64,000 nucleotides of DNA from Quillaja saponaria (GCA_029379385.1 CM055607.1:5208001-5272000); one strand, 5' to 3'. Counted from the first letter of the stretch, positions 28,401-41,213 are shown. Made by a program: numbers and translations. The notes: generated by a model not told the origin, from the letters alone.

Positions 28401-31400
28401 GGAAAAAATGCAAAAGAAAGAAAAAGTTTTCCTTAATTGCTTTTAATAGTATCAAGATTTCTTATTTTATTTTTTAGGGTCTGGAAGATCATCTGGGTGA
28501 CATGGACTTCAAAGTTTCTGGCACCAGAAAAGGAATTACTGCTATTCAGTTGGATATAAAACCTGCTGGAATTCCTCTGGATATTATTTGTGAGTCTTTA
28601 GAGCCTGCACTTAAAGCTCGTTTTCAAATCCTTGACCATATGGAGCGAGAGATTTATGCACCACGTATTCAGAATGATATAAATTCTCCAAGACTAGGTT
28701 TGGATCTTTAATTTAGTCGTGCTTTTTTGTTTTTGTTTTTGTCTATATTTAGTTTTGCTGATAATGGTGTAGTACTTTTTTGAGCTTGATTTCATTATTT
28801 GATGATGCAGCTACCTTAAAGTACAAGAATGATGACATTCGCCGCTTGATTGGGCCTCTAGGTGTTCTAAAGAGTAAAATTGAAGAAGAAACAGGTCTAG
28901 TTTTTACTTCAAACTGCTAGCGATGAATTTATTACAAACTTCTAACCCATTTCGGAATAAGGGGTTTGAGGATCGATTGGATTGTAATTTTACTATTTTC
29001 TCTTGCTTAATATTTTTTAATACTTCGTTAAGGCACTTGGTAATCTCAATATGTATGTGCTCCTTTTTTTTTTTTGTGTGTGTGTTATTTGATGCTGATA
29101 AATGAAATGAATTCCATTAGTACTACATGATTGTAGGACAGGAACATCTTTCATTTTTTGTTCAAATTCCTTGAACACTCATTTAAATTTGTTCATGCTT
29201 GGGTGGTTGTCCATGACATTTGAAGTGCATGACACAAATTCTTATTCTTCTTGATGTTCTTCGTTAGTCAAAAAGAGTTTTTAGTAAACTATGAAAACAC
29301 TTGGTAACCATGAGAGCTAGTTGAGTTGATTCAAATATCTACTGAGTTATTTAGTCAGTCTTTGTCTTTTTGTATATACATGCTTTGCTCAAGAGATTTT
29401 TCCATGATTTACTTTTATTGATGGAGTGGAATGGAATGTAGCTGATTATTAACTTTTTTCTAGTCTGACAAGCATATTATTGCTTGCTATAACCAGGTGG
29501 ACGGATATCTGTAGGTGATGGGACACTTACAATAGTTGCTAAGAATCAAACTATAATGGAGAAAGTACTGGAAAAGGTAGTTCTCGCATTCCGTTTACCT
29601 ATTACTCCAGCTGAAAATGATTTTTTCTTGGAGTCACCTTTCTGGCAGTTTGGGGGTAGTATGCAATTTGGTTTCTCAGTTCTAATGCTAGAATGATACT
29701 GACTTATTCTGACTTCTTGTTCTGGTACTATACATATTCCTTTTGTAAATTTCTAACACAGCTTGTATATGTGTGCATTCTGTGTTTTTTCATAGTCTGA
29801 AGTGCTATACCAATGCATTTTTTTTCCCCCAGATTGATTTTATAATCGGCCGGGAGATTGAAGTTGGAGGGGTCTATAAAGGTGTAGTTAGCTCGGTAAA
29901 AGAATATGGTGCTTTTGTGGAGTTTAATGGTGGACAGCAGGGCCTTCTTCACATATCGGAGTTATCACATGATCAGGTATATTTATTTAGTTATTCCCTT
30001 ATCTGAAAGTGGTAGATCATTGTTTAGACAGAGCTACATTTTTATGCTTGTATCTATAAATTTACTTTTCATCATTCATCTCTTAAGTCAATCTATCCTT
30101 TCATTAGGTCTCCCGGGTTTCAGATGTGGTATCTGTTGGCCAGCAGCTTTCTGTGATGTGTATAGGCCAGGATGTTCGTGGTAACATCAAGGTATCCCTT
30201 AAAGCACTTTCACCTCGGCCTGCATCTGATACTATCAATGTGGCTGATGGATCTATTCCATCTACAAAAGAAAGACCTAATATCTGGGCATCTGTTGGGG
30301 ATATGTCCAGCACAAAAGAAAAAGTAAACTCACCATCAGATTTGCCGGAAAGCAAACATGAAGTACGTGAAGTAGACCCCCTAATCTCCTCAACACCTTC
30401 AGTTCTAGTACGAAGTGCTTCTAAGTGTGATGAGGAGGAAACATCTGCTAGTACTCAGTATTCAAAGAGTGCGCCAAAAACTGTTAATGGGTTGCAATCA
30501 GGTCGCAAGTCAAGCTCCTTTCAAGTTGAGGATGTGCCTAATTCACCATTCTCTATTCCTGGTTCTGTTCCAAATACAAATGCTAAGAACTCTAAAACTC
30601 TCGTTCCAAAAGAACAAGAATCTGAACCTATCTTCCGAAAGCAGGAGGGGGATGGGAAGCAAGACGGAAAGGGGGTGACTACTACAGTGAAAGTACTGAA
30701 GGTTGGAACAAAGGTTAATGCCGAGGTCTATCAAATTCGTGCACTAGGAGTGGTCTTGGATTTGGGGGGAGGACTTCGTGGAATGTATCGATTTGAGGTA
30801 TGAGCCTTGTCTATATTTTTAACTATTGCAACCTCTTTTTTTTTGGATAATGTATTTTCCCCATTTACCACCTACCAATAGTTCACTTATAATAGCTGTC
30901 TATCTTTTTTTTGGGGTTGCGCGTGCACTTGCGCTTGTGTGTGTGTGTGTGTTGGGGGGGGGGGGGGACTACAGATAGCTGTTTGTTTCAACAAAATCAA
31001 AAATACATGTTTTTCTCGGTATCTGATATTCAGCATCATTACTTTCCTTCTTACTAGAGCTACTTGGCAGGACAGTTATCCCAATATATAACTTGCACAC
31101 ATGCACCAATCTCTCTCTTTGATGCTTCCGTTTTTGTTGGCTTCCCCTCATTGATCAATCTATGTTTCGTCTCATACACTGAATGGCTTACTTCCCTTAA
31201 TGTTGTTGGTAACTATACCATTCATTCTTATATAGTAGAACAAGTAACATCTTCTTTATCCTGTTCTTGAAGGAAGGGTATCCTTTGCCAATTTGATGAT
31301 ATTGAAGTATAAAATTGGCGATTACATTTACTAAAATGACATTGTTTTGCCTTGCAGACTGATAGCAGAAAGGAGTTTGAGGTAGGCGAGAAGGTACAAG

Positions 31401-31462
31401 TCATGTGTTCAAGCTTTTCTAGCAAGGGGATTCCAATAATGTCTTTGGTGGAAGATGAATGA
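22430..31462 (+). CDS. PNP2: Mitochondrial polyribonucleotide nucleotidyltransferase (PNPase)
   Basis: A 982-residue phosphorolytic 3'-5' exoribonuclease for mitochondrial RNA processing and decay. Sixteen exons: 22430-22762, 23650-23805, 23895-24065, 24706-24831, 24925-25086, 25191-25310, 25610-25747, 25910-26072, 27033-27158, 27857-27987, 28478-28697, 28811-28894, 29497-29576, 29833-29976, 30108-30797 and 31358-31462. Phase is kept throughout. Order: presequence rich in Arg/Ser (1-45), first RNase PH domain (about 60-200), linker, second RNase PH domain (about 365-580), KH domain (about 612-670, loop IGPLG), S1 domain (about 675-750), Ser-rich linker, and a second S1-like domain (about 905-982) as in plant mitochondrial PNPases. 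The catalytic block DHLGDMD has Asp546 and Asp552 where, as I recall, E. coli has Asp486 and Asp492. [20 protein letters not shown] is also conserved. No lesion seen. Best match from memory is Arabidopsis At5g14580. Confidence 0.95.
30936..30967 (+). repeat. (GT)n followed by a G14 run in PNPase intron 15
   Basis: A GT-dinucleotide run is followed by fourteen consecutive G residues at 30954-30967. It lies within the last intron, well away from splice sites. Such a run can form G-quadruplex structures and is a common site of sequencing length error. Confidence 0.7.
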
Positions 31463-32843
31463 GTTTCCTATAGTTCATTTATGAGCTAAGCAGTACACTA
31501 ATTTATGTACCAACCGGCAAGATAGTGGATTTGAAAAAAAATCCTTGCAGCAGTGCAGAGGACGTCAAATTTCATAAAAAATTGCAAACAAATAAAATTT
31601 GTTTGTCAATATTGCTCTCAGAATGCCTTGAGCAAACCTTTGCAATCCAACTGATCTGTGAAATTTTCTGGTTTTGGATCTTATATAGAGTACATGAGCT
31701 CTCCAAACTTTTGCCAGTGAAACGAGTGAAGTTTTAGATATGCTTGATGCAAGTTTGCCATCGTGACCTTTATTAAGTATGTCAATTTGCAACATACGAA
31801 ATTGTAAATTTTGGTCTTTATTCCTTATAGGTCCGCAGGGGCTTATTTAACTTGTATTGGGAGAGAAAACATGTACAAAGCTTATTAAGAATTATTACAT
31901 CAAATATTTATCCTTAAATTATTCATAAGCCTCAAATTTTCAGAAAAATTGACTGATACATTTGTAGGTTCACATACTATTATTTCACAAATTATATTTT
32001 CCTTGTTTTCAGGCTGCGCTGTTTCCTCAGGGGTGCATAGCAAGGCCGTATTCAACTACAATGTTCTGAAATTTTAGTGAAAGCTGTTGTAGATGCTCTT
32101 TTAGGATGAAGTATAATTTAATTGCTCTAGCCATGGCAGGGATTATACTATGGAACTGATGCACCATCCCAACAAGATTAATGGTGAAGGGGAAAGGGTA
32201 ACAGTCTGATTCAGTTACAGGGAAGATCTATGTTCACCTGGCTTGTACAATCAAGGATGAGAGAAACTGCAAGCCTACAGTACCTTTTGACACGGGTCAT
32301 GCACCCACAAGATAAAAGTGAATTTTTTTTTTGTCCGTGTGAGGCCCATAGTCTTTCTAGTTTCATAACTCTATTCTAATAAATAGAAGAATTTAATCCC
32401 ACTACGTCAAGAAAATTAACGAGTTGAACCAATTGCATCTTCCTATTCAATTTATTCTGGGTGAGATGGATGGAAAAGGCTGTTAGGATTACAGTGGGTT
32501 AACAAGAAAAACTGAAATAGAAGCCAACCTTGAGCTTTGGCAAATGGGGTTAAGCTTTGAGTTGTAACCGATGCAACTAACGCGGCCAAGTACATTGCTA
32601 TATATATACAACATTATAAGAAGAGATGAGGGAAGACATGTTGCATAGTTGCATGTATTTATAGCAACATGTCTCCCCAAGGATCATCCATTGCTATATG
32701 TGCAACATTATAAGTAGTCTCCGAGGCAAAAGAAAAGGTACTTTTCAATAATACAAAGTAATTATTGTCCTTTTCTTTTCTGTTATTCTTCCTCTTAAAA
32801 AATTGTCTCCTAGTCTATCTATGATAAGAGTTTTACCATAATT
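31463..32843. other. PNPase 3' flank, no further gene
   Basis: The first few hundred bases should be the PNPase 3' UTR. A segment around 32010-32300 is less AT-rich and follows a good acceptor-like TTTTCAG at 32006-32012, so an alternative 3' UTR exon is possible, but no coding frame supports it. The rest holds nothing recognisable until the kinase remnant. Confidence 0.4.
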
Positions 32844-33592
32844 AAATTGCTAGAGAAAGCAACCGAGCTCTTCAACGAATCGTGTAAGCTTGGTCAAGGA
32901 GGATATAGTGAAGTATATAAAGGTATACGATTTCTGAGCTTCTCTCTTTTATTTTAAAGTTTTAGTTTCTGTAGTTCTACCATTTGATTATATCATGTGT
33001 CTGATAGGGAATCTTACCAGATGGTAGAGAAATTGCAATAAGACATTTATTTATAAGTGGACTTGGAAGAGCAGAGTAGGTTTACAATGGAATGGATATA
33101 ATTAGTAGAGCTCATCAGCTCAACACGAGATAAATATCCCCGGAATACCTCGCTGAGGGGCGATAGCTGAAAAGGTAGATGTCTATAGCTTTGGGGTACT
33201 TGTGCTTGAAAGTGTCAGTGGTGTACAGAACAACAAATTTCAACCTGCAGATACCTTTGAAACTCAAATCCTCACATCCTTCCCCGTCCATTTGTACAAT
33301 TATGCATCGAGTTATGCACTTTTTCTTAACAAGTTTCTTTCTCTCATTTTCTAGTCATGGATAAATTTTAAGTCAAACTCAGTGCCAGAAATTATCGATG
33401 AGAGCTTGGAGGGTAAAAATATTAAAGAAAAAAATCAGAGTTGTTCAGGTGGGGCTATTGTGTACCCAAGAGTCACCATCTTTACTTCCTAGCATGATGA
33501 TGGTAACAAAAATGCTTAAAGAAAAGGATGATGAATTGCCAGAACCTTTTAAACCTCCTTCACTGATGATAGTATGGAATTTTCCCTTAGCT
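32844..33592 (+). pseudogene. Remnant of a cysteine-rich receptor-like kinase
   Basis: Pieces of a CRK-type kinase domain appear in order but broken. Around 32844 is KLLEKATELFNES then a glycine-loop piece LGQGGYSEVYK ending at a plausible donor. Around 33010 is LPDGREIAIRHLF then an in-frame stop (AGAGCAGAGTAG). Next comes MDIISRAH, and then a jump to PEYLAEG and [12 protein letters not shown] near 33140-33215, with stops. The C-terminal part VVQVGLLCTQESPSL and ELPEPFKPP lies near 33438-33560 in another frame. The catalytic loop (HRD, DFG) is absent, so subdomains V-VII were deleted. It differs from the downstream CRK and is an older copy. Confidence 0.8.
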
Positions 33593-34061
33593 TAGGCCCT
33601 AGCATACAGCGACGAATTTCAAGGTTATCTGATTTACTAAGATTCTCGAATTTTGAACATAATCCTGAATGGCTTTTATTTCATTTTTGTATGGCTTTCT
33701 TCTCATTTTCTGTTTTACGATTTTCGTTTTTGCAAATTGACAGGTTCACAGTATTCTTATCTGCATTATACAGTCTGAAAAGAACATCATTTTTCGTTAG
33801 CTCTTAGATTCTTTCCCCCATTCTATCTTCTAAGTGGCACAGCAAATAGTGATGTTCTAAACTTCAAATGCTTTATTGATTTGGGTGTCCTTGAAAACAT
33901 TATGATAAACTTTTGATGCATGAGGAAAATGTTGCAAACTTAAACATTTATAACAGGACAGCAGCTTGTCTTGCAGGCTGCAGCTTAGTTTCAAGAATTG
34001 TGAAAAAAAATTAGAAGCCGTGCAGCATTTCTGATATAAAATGTCCACAACTAGTTGAGGA

Positions 34062-35159
34062 TTACAATTTTGGCTAAATTACCTTATTTGCAGCTGTAAG
34101 AGCAACAACCAATGTATTGTTAAGCATACTATTTATTAGATTGATATATTAGTTATACACAGTGACATGTCACAAAAAACTTATTATTGTTAGGCAGATT
34201 ATAAGAAAGTTAATAAAATAAATTATATTTTTATATTATTATTATATAATTTGCTAATGAGCTCAGAGTATTTTCATATAAGAATTATAATGTGAAATGA
34301 AACTGTTATTGTATAAAGTGAATCTCTTACAGAATTGATATGACATAATTTTTGTTCACGAAAGTCTGAATACGTGGAATTGAGAGAGAGAGGATTCCTT
34401 TTAGAATTTGCTGCATATATTGCGGAATGCGGTATGAAAATTTAACACCAATTATCTTCCACCAAAAAGGTCTTTATGACTTAATGTGCAGAAGACTTGG
34501 GTGATAAATTGCTAAGGATTGCACATAGATAAGAGTATATGTGGGACAAAAAGAATGATTGTTTTGACATTTTAATACACTAGTCTCATCGCAGCAGGTT
34601 ACAATTTTGGCTAAATTACCTCATTTGCAGCTGTAAGAGCAACAACCAATGTATTGTTAAGCATACTATTTTATATAATTTATTTGACTGATATATTAGT
34701 TACACAGTGACACTTTACCAAAAAACTTATTATTGTCAGGCAGATTATAAGATAGTTAATAAAACAATTTATATTTTCATATTATTATTATATAATGTGA
34801 TAACGAGCTCAGAGTATTTTTATATAAAAGTTATAATGTAGACATAAATTTTTATTATACAAAGTCAATTTCTTACAGAATTTATTTACGCAGATATGAC
34901 ATAATTTTTGTTCTCAAAAGTCTGAATATGTGGAATTGAGAGAGAGAGGATTCCTTTTAGAATTTGCTGCATATATTGCGGAATGATGTATGACATTTTA
35001 ACACCAATTATCTTCCACCAAAAAAGGTCTTTATGACTAAATGTGCAGAAGACTTGGGTGATAAATTGCTAAGGATTGCATATTTTCTAATAGATAAGAG
35101 TATATATGGGGCAAAAAGAATGATTGTTTTGACTTTTGAAAACACTAATCTCGTAGGTT
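34062..35159. repeat. Tandem duplication, about 537-bp unit, two copies
   Basis: Unit 1 (about 34062-34598) and unit 2 (about 34599-35159) share long near-identical stretches, for example TTACAATTTTGGCTAAATTA, GTAAGAGCAACAACCAATGT, GAGAGAGAGGATTCCTTTTA and GAAGACTTGGGTGATAAATT, all in the same order. The copies differ by substitutions and a few short indels. No coding frame and no inverted ends, so an unequal-exchange duplication is more likely than a transposon. A flanking AT-rich stretch follows to 35430. Confidence 0.8.
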
Positions 35160-36450
35160 AAATTAGGATTTTTATTGTTAAAATTTATTTTTTTATGAAA
35201 AATAAAAATATTTTTTCAATAACTATTGTGTAAAGGTTTAAAGTTTAAAATAATATTTTAATTTATTTTATTAAAAACTTATTTAATATAATTAATAAAA
35301 AAATAATTAATTAGTGGGAGAGAAAGTAAGTGAATAGAAGAAAAAATTATAGTTATTATAAGATTCAAATTTGATAAATAATTTTTTAAATTAATAAACA
35401 TATTTTAATTTAACATATGATATTGGTAAAAAGTCATAATAGGTTTCTCCCAATAGTATAGATAGATATTATGATTAAATTAAATCAACGATTTCCATGA
35501 CCATGGTATTTTGTCATCCTTCTATTACTTTCATGTATTAAATGTCAAACTGTTCTCTAAAGCGACAACTAAATAGTCATCCTTATGTTGTTTTATAGTC
35601 ACTGAACATTTCTTTCACTATAAGTAATCACCATGTATCATGTCTCAGTTTTGAAATTAATTTGTATCTTAAAAAAAAAATTGGATGAAGACCCAAGTGA
35701 TCAAGGTGCAAGACAGACTAGCTTTAGTAGTTAATTAGACATGTAAGTTACGCCTTAGAAATCTATGTAATTATATAATTTGAATATTTGCAAGACAAGT
35801 TTCCAATTGATCATTACAATGACAGCTCACTTTTAAATGTCCAAAAAAGGTATATAGTAATGAACTCAAAAGCTGGTTACCTCACAAACATACTTTTAAG
35901 CTAAGCCCTTAAAATTTCATACTGCACTCTCAGTAATCATCATAATCACTAAGTCTACATTTTACTGAAAAAAAAAAAACCTAGATTTAAGATGCAACTT
36001 TCAAGCTGAATATTTTACTGTTTTAGCTACAATAATATACATAATTTATGTCAAAAGACTCAAAATGACTAGATTTGAAATATTTGCTTGAAAATAGATT
36101 TCAGATTGTCTGTCAACTCAAAAAGTGGGCTCTATGGTGGCTGGTTGCATTTACACATGTAGTTATATGAGTAGGCTTACACATATAGTTTTCTTCTCTC
36201 CTAATAAATCTAGAAATGAAAATTTTGTCAGTGTATCAAAGTCCACAAATTCAAAAAACAAGCAAACCTACATTTCAAAATTCAAAGTAAGCAACATCAA
36301 GAAGAAGAGCAGAAGTTTCCAGCCGCAGCTAATTTTCTCAATTTTTTTTCTTTCCCTTGTTGGTGCATGCAATTTCATAAATACGCCCGACAAGTTGAGC
36401 GAGAGCATATGAAGGAAAGTTATAGCAGCAGCTGAACCTCAATCAATTCC
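35160..36450. other. AT-rich region upstream of the CRK gene
   Basis: Contains the CRK promoter and leader near its right end. A 95-codon frame at 36125-36412 has no family resemblance and overlaps the probable leader. Nothing else recognisable. Confidence 0.4.
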
Positions 36451-39314
36451 ATGAATTCCTCAAGTTCAAACTACGGAATTCCATCATGGGTCTTCTTCGT
36501 CTTCACTATCTTCTTCTTGTTTTTCTCTCTCTCACTCTCTGATCCACGAATCACTGAAGCTGGGCTTTATTGTGGCACCAACAAAACCCCACCAAACACC
36601 ACCTTCATACCCAGTTTTATTAAAGAAATGGAGAGCTTATCCCAAATGGTCAACACCCACCACTGGGCTTCTCACTCTGTCAACGCTACCACACCCATTT
36701 ACGGCCTTGCCCAATGTTTCCAGGACCTCTCCCATACTGACTGCCTTCTCTGTTATACTGCTAGCCGCACCAGGCTTCCTCGTTGTCTACCTTTTATCTC
36801 TGCTCGCATATACCTCGATGGTTGCTTCCTACGCTATGACAATTACAGCTTCTACTCTGAATCTACTGACACTTTAAGGGATACTGTCAATTGCAGCTCC
36901 AACTACGGTGTGGTGGTTGATGAAATTGAAAGATTGGAGTTTGTGAAGAATGTTGGCCATGTAATTGACAATGTGACAAGGATTGCTGTAGCAAATAGAG
37001 GGTTTGCAGTGGTGGAAGTGAAGGGTGTGTATGCTTTGGCGCAGTGTTGGAAGACAATTGGGGTTGATGGGTGTAGGAATTGTTTGAAGAAGGCGGGAAA
37101 GGAGGTCAGAGGGTGTGCCCCAAAGAAGGATGGAAAGGGATTGAATGCTGGGTGTTATTTGAGGTATTCGACAGAGAAGTTTTATAACGAAGAAGGTGAA
37201 GCAGAGGGTGGTCGTGGTATGTCTGATACTTGTGTTATACTATTAAAGTTTTGAGCTTTGATCTTAATTGGGATGATTGGAATTGGTGTCTCTTCATTTT
37301 TATGTTATTAATATTTTCATAGCTTTCAGTTTGATTCTAGAGCTGATAAAAGAGAAAGAAGTAAGACTTAATTTAGGTAGCTGATAGTACAAATAAAATC
37401 ATTCCATGTACTATTTTGGCATTTTCTCATAGAACAAACAGAAAATTGGCATATGTTCCCTGTTCTATAATTGGCTAAGTTGCCTTTCACATTGTATAAC
37501 TTCACTTTTTCCTTTCTGTTCTTCATGTTTTTCAGGTTCTTCTGGAAAAGGAGCTATTATAGCAACAGTCTTAGCTGCAGTTGCGGTTCTGATGCTCTCT
37601 TCCTTTGCTGTTTATGCAGTCTTTGCCAGGTTATCAAAGATGAAAGGAGGTAAAGGAATTATATGTTATTTTAACATATTTAAGTAGTGAGTTGTTATGA
37701 ATAAGCCAATCTGATGCAGTAATTCTCTCCTGCATTTCCCAGAATGCAATGATCTTCGCCAGTTGTCTACTAGCATTAACAGGTCTGGTTTGAAATTCAA
37801 ATATGAAACTCTTGAGAAGGCCACAGACTATTTTAACCCTTCAAGAAAAATAGGCCAAGGAGGAGCTGGTTCTGTATTCAAAGGGATTCTTTCAAATGGG
37901 GAAGTTGTTGCTGTGAAGAGATTGATCTTCAATACCAAACAATGGGTTGATGATTTCTTTAATGAGGTAAATTTGATTAGTGGAATACAACACAAGAACC
38001 TTGTAAAGCTTTTGGGTTGTAGCATTGAAGGCCCTGAGAGCCTCCTGGTTTATGAGTACGTACACAACAAGAGCCTGTATCAGTTCATTTTTGGTAATTG
38101 TTCTTCCTTTTTTGTAATTACAATGAAAACTCTGTAGTTCAGGTTTATTGTTGTCCTAACCACATGGTTCTGAAGTAGGTTTATTTTACACTACCTAGCA
38201 AAAGAAAATTTCATCATTTTGAGTACTGAAAAAAATTATGGTCTATATATGCAAAATACATACATGCAAGCTGTAGTACAGGCTTGAACAATTTGCAGAA
38301 AAGAACAAAATTCAGATTCTAAACTGGAAGCAACGTTTTGATATCATTGTTGGAACAGCCGAGGGGCTAGCATATCTTCAAAATAATCACCTTCTTCAAT
38401 TTGCAGAAAAGAACAAAATTCAGATTCTAAACTGGAAGCAACGTTTTGATATCATTGTTGGAACAGCTGAGGGGCTAGCATATCTTCATGGAGGTGCTAA
38501 AATAAGAATCATCCATAGAGATATCAAAAGCAGCAATGTTCTTCTGGATGAAAATCTCATTCCAAAGATTGCTGACTTTGGCCTTGCTCGATGTTTTTCT
38601 GCTGATAAGACTCATCTAAGCACTGGAATTGCGGGTACACTGTAAGTCCCTAGTTCTGGCATACTACGTTATGCATCCAATATCATTTTACAGCTTTGCA
38701 AATTGCAAACCTTCTCTAAATTCTTTTGGTTCAACCATCTTACAACTGCATCCGATTGAGCAGAGGTTACATGGCCCGAGTATCTTGTTCGAGGACAACT
38801 TACAGAGAAAGCAGATGTCTACAGTTTTGGAGTACTGGTTCTTGAGATTGTATGTGGTAGGAGGAATAATGCCTTCGTAGATGACTCTGGTTCCCTCCTA
38901 CAAACAGTAAGATTAAAACATCCTTCGCATAAAAACTGAAATTGAGCCTAAGTTGTTCTCTTTTGAAGTATTGGAAACTACCTATTGACATTTTCTGCTG
39001 TTTGACAATGTGGGTAATTTTCATACTGGTCTCAGGTCTGGAAACATCATGGATCAGATAGATTAACAGAGGCTGTTGATCCTTGCTTGAGAGAGGATTT
39101 TCCAGCCACAGCAGCATCACATGTGCTTCAAATTGGGCTCTTGTGCACACAAGCCTCAGCTGCCTTGAGACCAGACATGGCTGAAGTTGTTTATATGTTA
39201 AGAAATGAAAATTTAGAGATTCCATTGCCAAACCAACCACCTTTTCTCAGCGCGAGACTGCTAGAGTCAGACAGCTCCATAAGGTCTTATGGTACAAACA
39301 GCTTTGTGTCTTAA
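36451..39314 (+). pseudogene. Cysteine-rich receptor-like protein kinase (CRK2/CRK42-like), frameshifted
   Basis: Six exons: 36451-37216, 37536-37649, 37743-38093, 38407-38641 (or from 38299), 38764-38906 and 39036-39314. Exon 1 encodes a signal peptide (to about residue 31) and two DUF26 domains with C-x8-C-x2-C motifs (Cys89-Cys98-Cys101, and CWKTIGVDGCRNC). Exon 2 is the membrane span. Exons 3-6 are the kinase: [46 protein letters not shown] and QIGLLCTQASAALRPDM. In exon 5 the APE region reads ATGGCCCGAG, two bases short of the needed Met-Ala-x-Glu. The partial copy near 52245 has the full-length word there (TTGGCTTCCGAG). Without correction the protein stops after about 30 wrong residues, losing kinase subdomains IX-XI. 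The start of exon 4 is tandemly duplicated. I call it a recent pseudogene, or a wild-type gene with a sequencing error. Confidence 0.85.
38290..38506 (+). repeat. 108-bp in-frame tandem duplication of the start of CRK exon 4
   Basis: Two copies begin at AATTTGCAG followed by AAAAGAACAAAATTCAG, with exon starts at 38299 and 38407, exactly 108 bp apart. The copies are near-identical (GCC versus GCT in one codon). Both carry the intron acceptor. Use of the second acceptor gives a normal kinase. Use of the first inserts 36 residues in frame, repeating [20 protein letters not shown] in the alpha-D/alpha-E region before the HRD loop. Confidence 0.9.
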
Positions 39315-41213
39315 CACATTGAAGAAGATTGGAGTGTCCTGCACCTCAACAGAATCCTCTAGTATGCACAGTTCAGATGGGCAATCAAGAAGTAAAGAAC
39401 TTATGCAGAAGTAGTTTCAAACTCGATTTCTGATAATATCCAACAAGTGTCTTAGTCAGCACAACTATGCTGAGCTCAGGAATATGCTCAAAAATTGAAG
39501 AAACCCTGCCCATATGTGTGGTGAAAATCAGGAACGTTTTTGCCAGAACATAAACCTGCTTGAAGTTGATGAGAGAACTTCCATGAAGCAGAAGTGATAA
39601 GAGAAAGAAGAGTCCTGTAGACTTGTTAGTAGAGCTATTTGCATCCTAGCAATATCACAATCCTCAATTTCTAATTTTATACTTGTGTTAGTACGTATTA
39701 ACAAACCCAACTTAATAATAAGATTCACCGCCAATTTCTGGTATTTGTTCTAAATTTTTCTAAGGTGTTAGTGCACCTAGCATTTCTCGTTTCTCAAAGC
39801 AGTACTGCAATAGCAGCAATAGACAAAAGTAAGTAACTTTTCCATGACCCTGTAAATCTTTGAGTTGAGCAATTTAACAATAACTGAAAACCAGAAATAA
39901 GGACCGTGGTCTCATATTTAGACCTCTGTTGGCAGCAGAACAGTACTCTTCTCATGGGCAACATGAGTCATGTTATATACATATTGGATTGAGGAAGAAA
40001 CACAAATCTCTTTCCAAAAATGTATTTTACTTTTGAATTTTTTTATTTATTTATTTTTTCTGAGTCTCTTTTTCATACACAACATTCTCATATTCCAGCA
40101 AGAACATGACCTTCTCATATTTTAGCAACAACATGACCTTCTCATGTTCTGCTGTAAAGGGAGGACAGCATATTTGCTTCTCTAGTTAAGGCACTATCAA
40201 AATTGAATTATACAACTAATTGATGGACTGATGGTAGCTTTACTTAATAAAGGCCTGACGTTAACAACATGAAAACTAGAGGTCTGGTCCTATCTGACTA
40301 TCCATTAGTTATAAATGTATTGCTACATGTAATGCTCGTGGACATGGAGACCTATCAGTAGCTTAACAGTTGGAATTGCTGAGGGCAAACCCCACAACAC
40401 ACAACATTAACTAATTAGAAAACTACCAGAGACCATATTGCAGAATGCCATAAAATAAGCAGGCTACTTGGCGCTGCTTGCTAACAAAGGACATTCCAAG
40501 AGACAGCAAACCATTTGGCGGATGTTATAGCCAGTGATTGCTTAATGGGATGAAGAAATCTTGACATGGAAACCATGTGTGATGTGTCTTTTGTCACTAA
40601 ACCACGTCCCCTTTATCCTAAGATAATCAAATTACAGTTGGAGTCGAAATCAATTCAGGATACACTAATCATTAATGTGTGACTTAACACAGGACAACCA
40701 CACATGTCTCACCACAGCCTCGAGCTTCACAAACTTTTCACTACTACTGCTGCCTCTGTAAAAACCTCCGGGGTGGCTGAGTGGGAGTTCACACTTGACG
40801 GGATCTTCAAGGAATCTACCAGTAACCAGAAATTTAAAAAATGTAAATAGTGAAAATAAATAACTGGAGGAAACGACTTGTATCAAAACGTGACGACCCC
40901 TGCTCAACTGTCGTTTTTGATTCAAATATTCCATCCTGGCTGTATTCCTGTATTTGAGGACTACCACAATGCGATAAGGCGACCCAAGCAGTCCCAACCT
41001 CAGCTAGTTAGTCGTTTAATGGGCAGCGCCGTCGTTTAAATTGTTAGATACACATGGGTCCCTTTTTTATGCTGACATGGGACAAAAATCTTGCTTTCGG
41101 AAATATCTATGATGATGGAAGATTTTGATTGGTTCTTCTCGTAGATATAGCTTTGATAATCAAATGCAGTACAATTACAAACTGCTAGAGCCTTGAAACG
41201 CAGTAGAAAAATT
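39315..41213. other. CRK 3' flank and promoter of DnaJ-ferredoxin copy A (duplicated segment)
   Basis: No gene. The stretch is alignable to 52740-54944 in direct orientation, including TAAGGTGTTAGTGCACCTAG (39762 and 53200), GTAAAGGGAGGACAGCATAT (40153 and 53494) and TAAATAACTGGA (40858 and 54643). A 110-codon minus-strand frame at 40665-40997 overlaps this promoter-like DNA and has no counterpart support. CACATG at 41051-41056 replaces a G-box found in copy B. Confidence 0.6.

Noticed and set aside
32006..32300. Possible extra 3' exon of PNPase after TTTTCAG
   Set aside because: The PNPase stop at 31460-31462 is at the expected family C-terminus and no open frame follows; at most an untranslated exon.
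36125..36412. 95-codon open frame on the plus strand before the CRK gene
   Set aside because: Overlaps the probable CRK leader, has no recognisable domain and ordinary intergenic composition.
38629..38880. Open frame of 83 codons that is echoed at 52131-52442
   Set aside because: The echo reflects the duplicated CRK intron and exon 5 read in the wrong frame, not a conserved protein.
40665..40997. 110-codon open frame on the minus strand
   Set aside because: Lies in promoter-like DNA of DnaJ-ferredoxin copy A; the duplicated segment near 54.6 kb does not preserve it, and it resembles no family I know.
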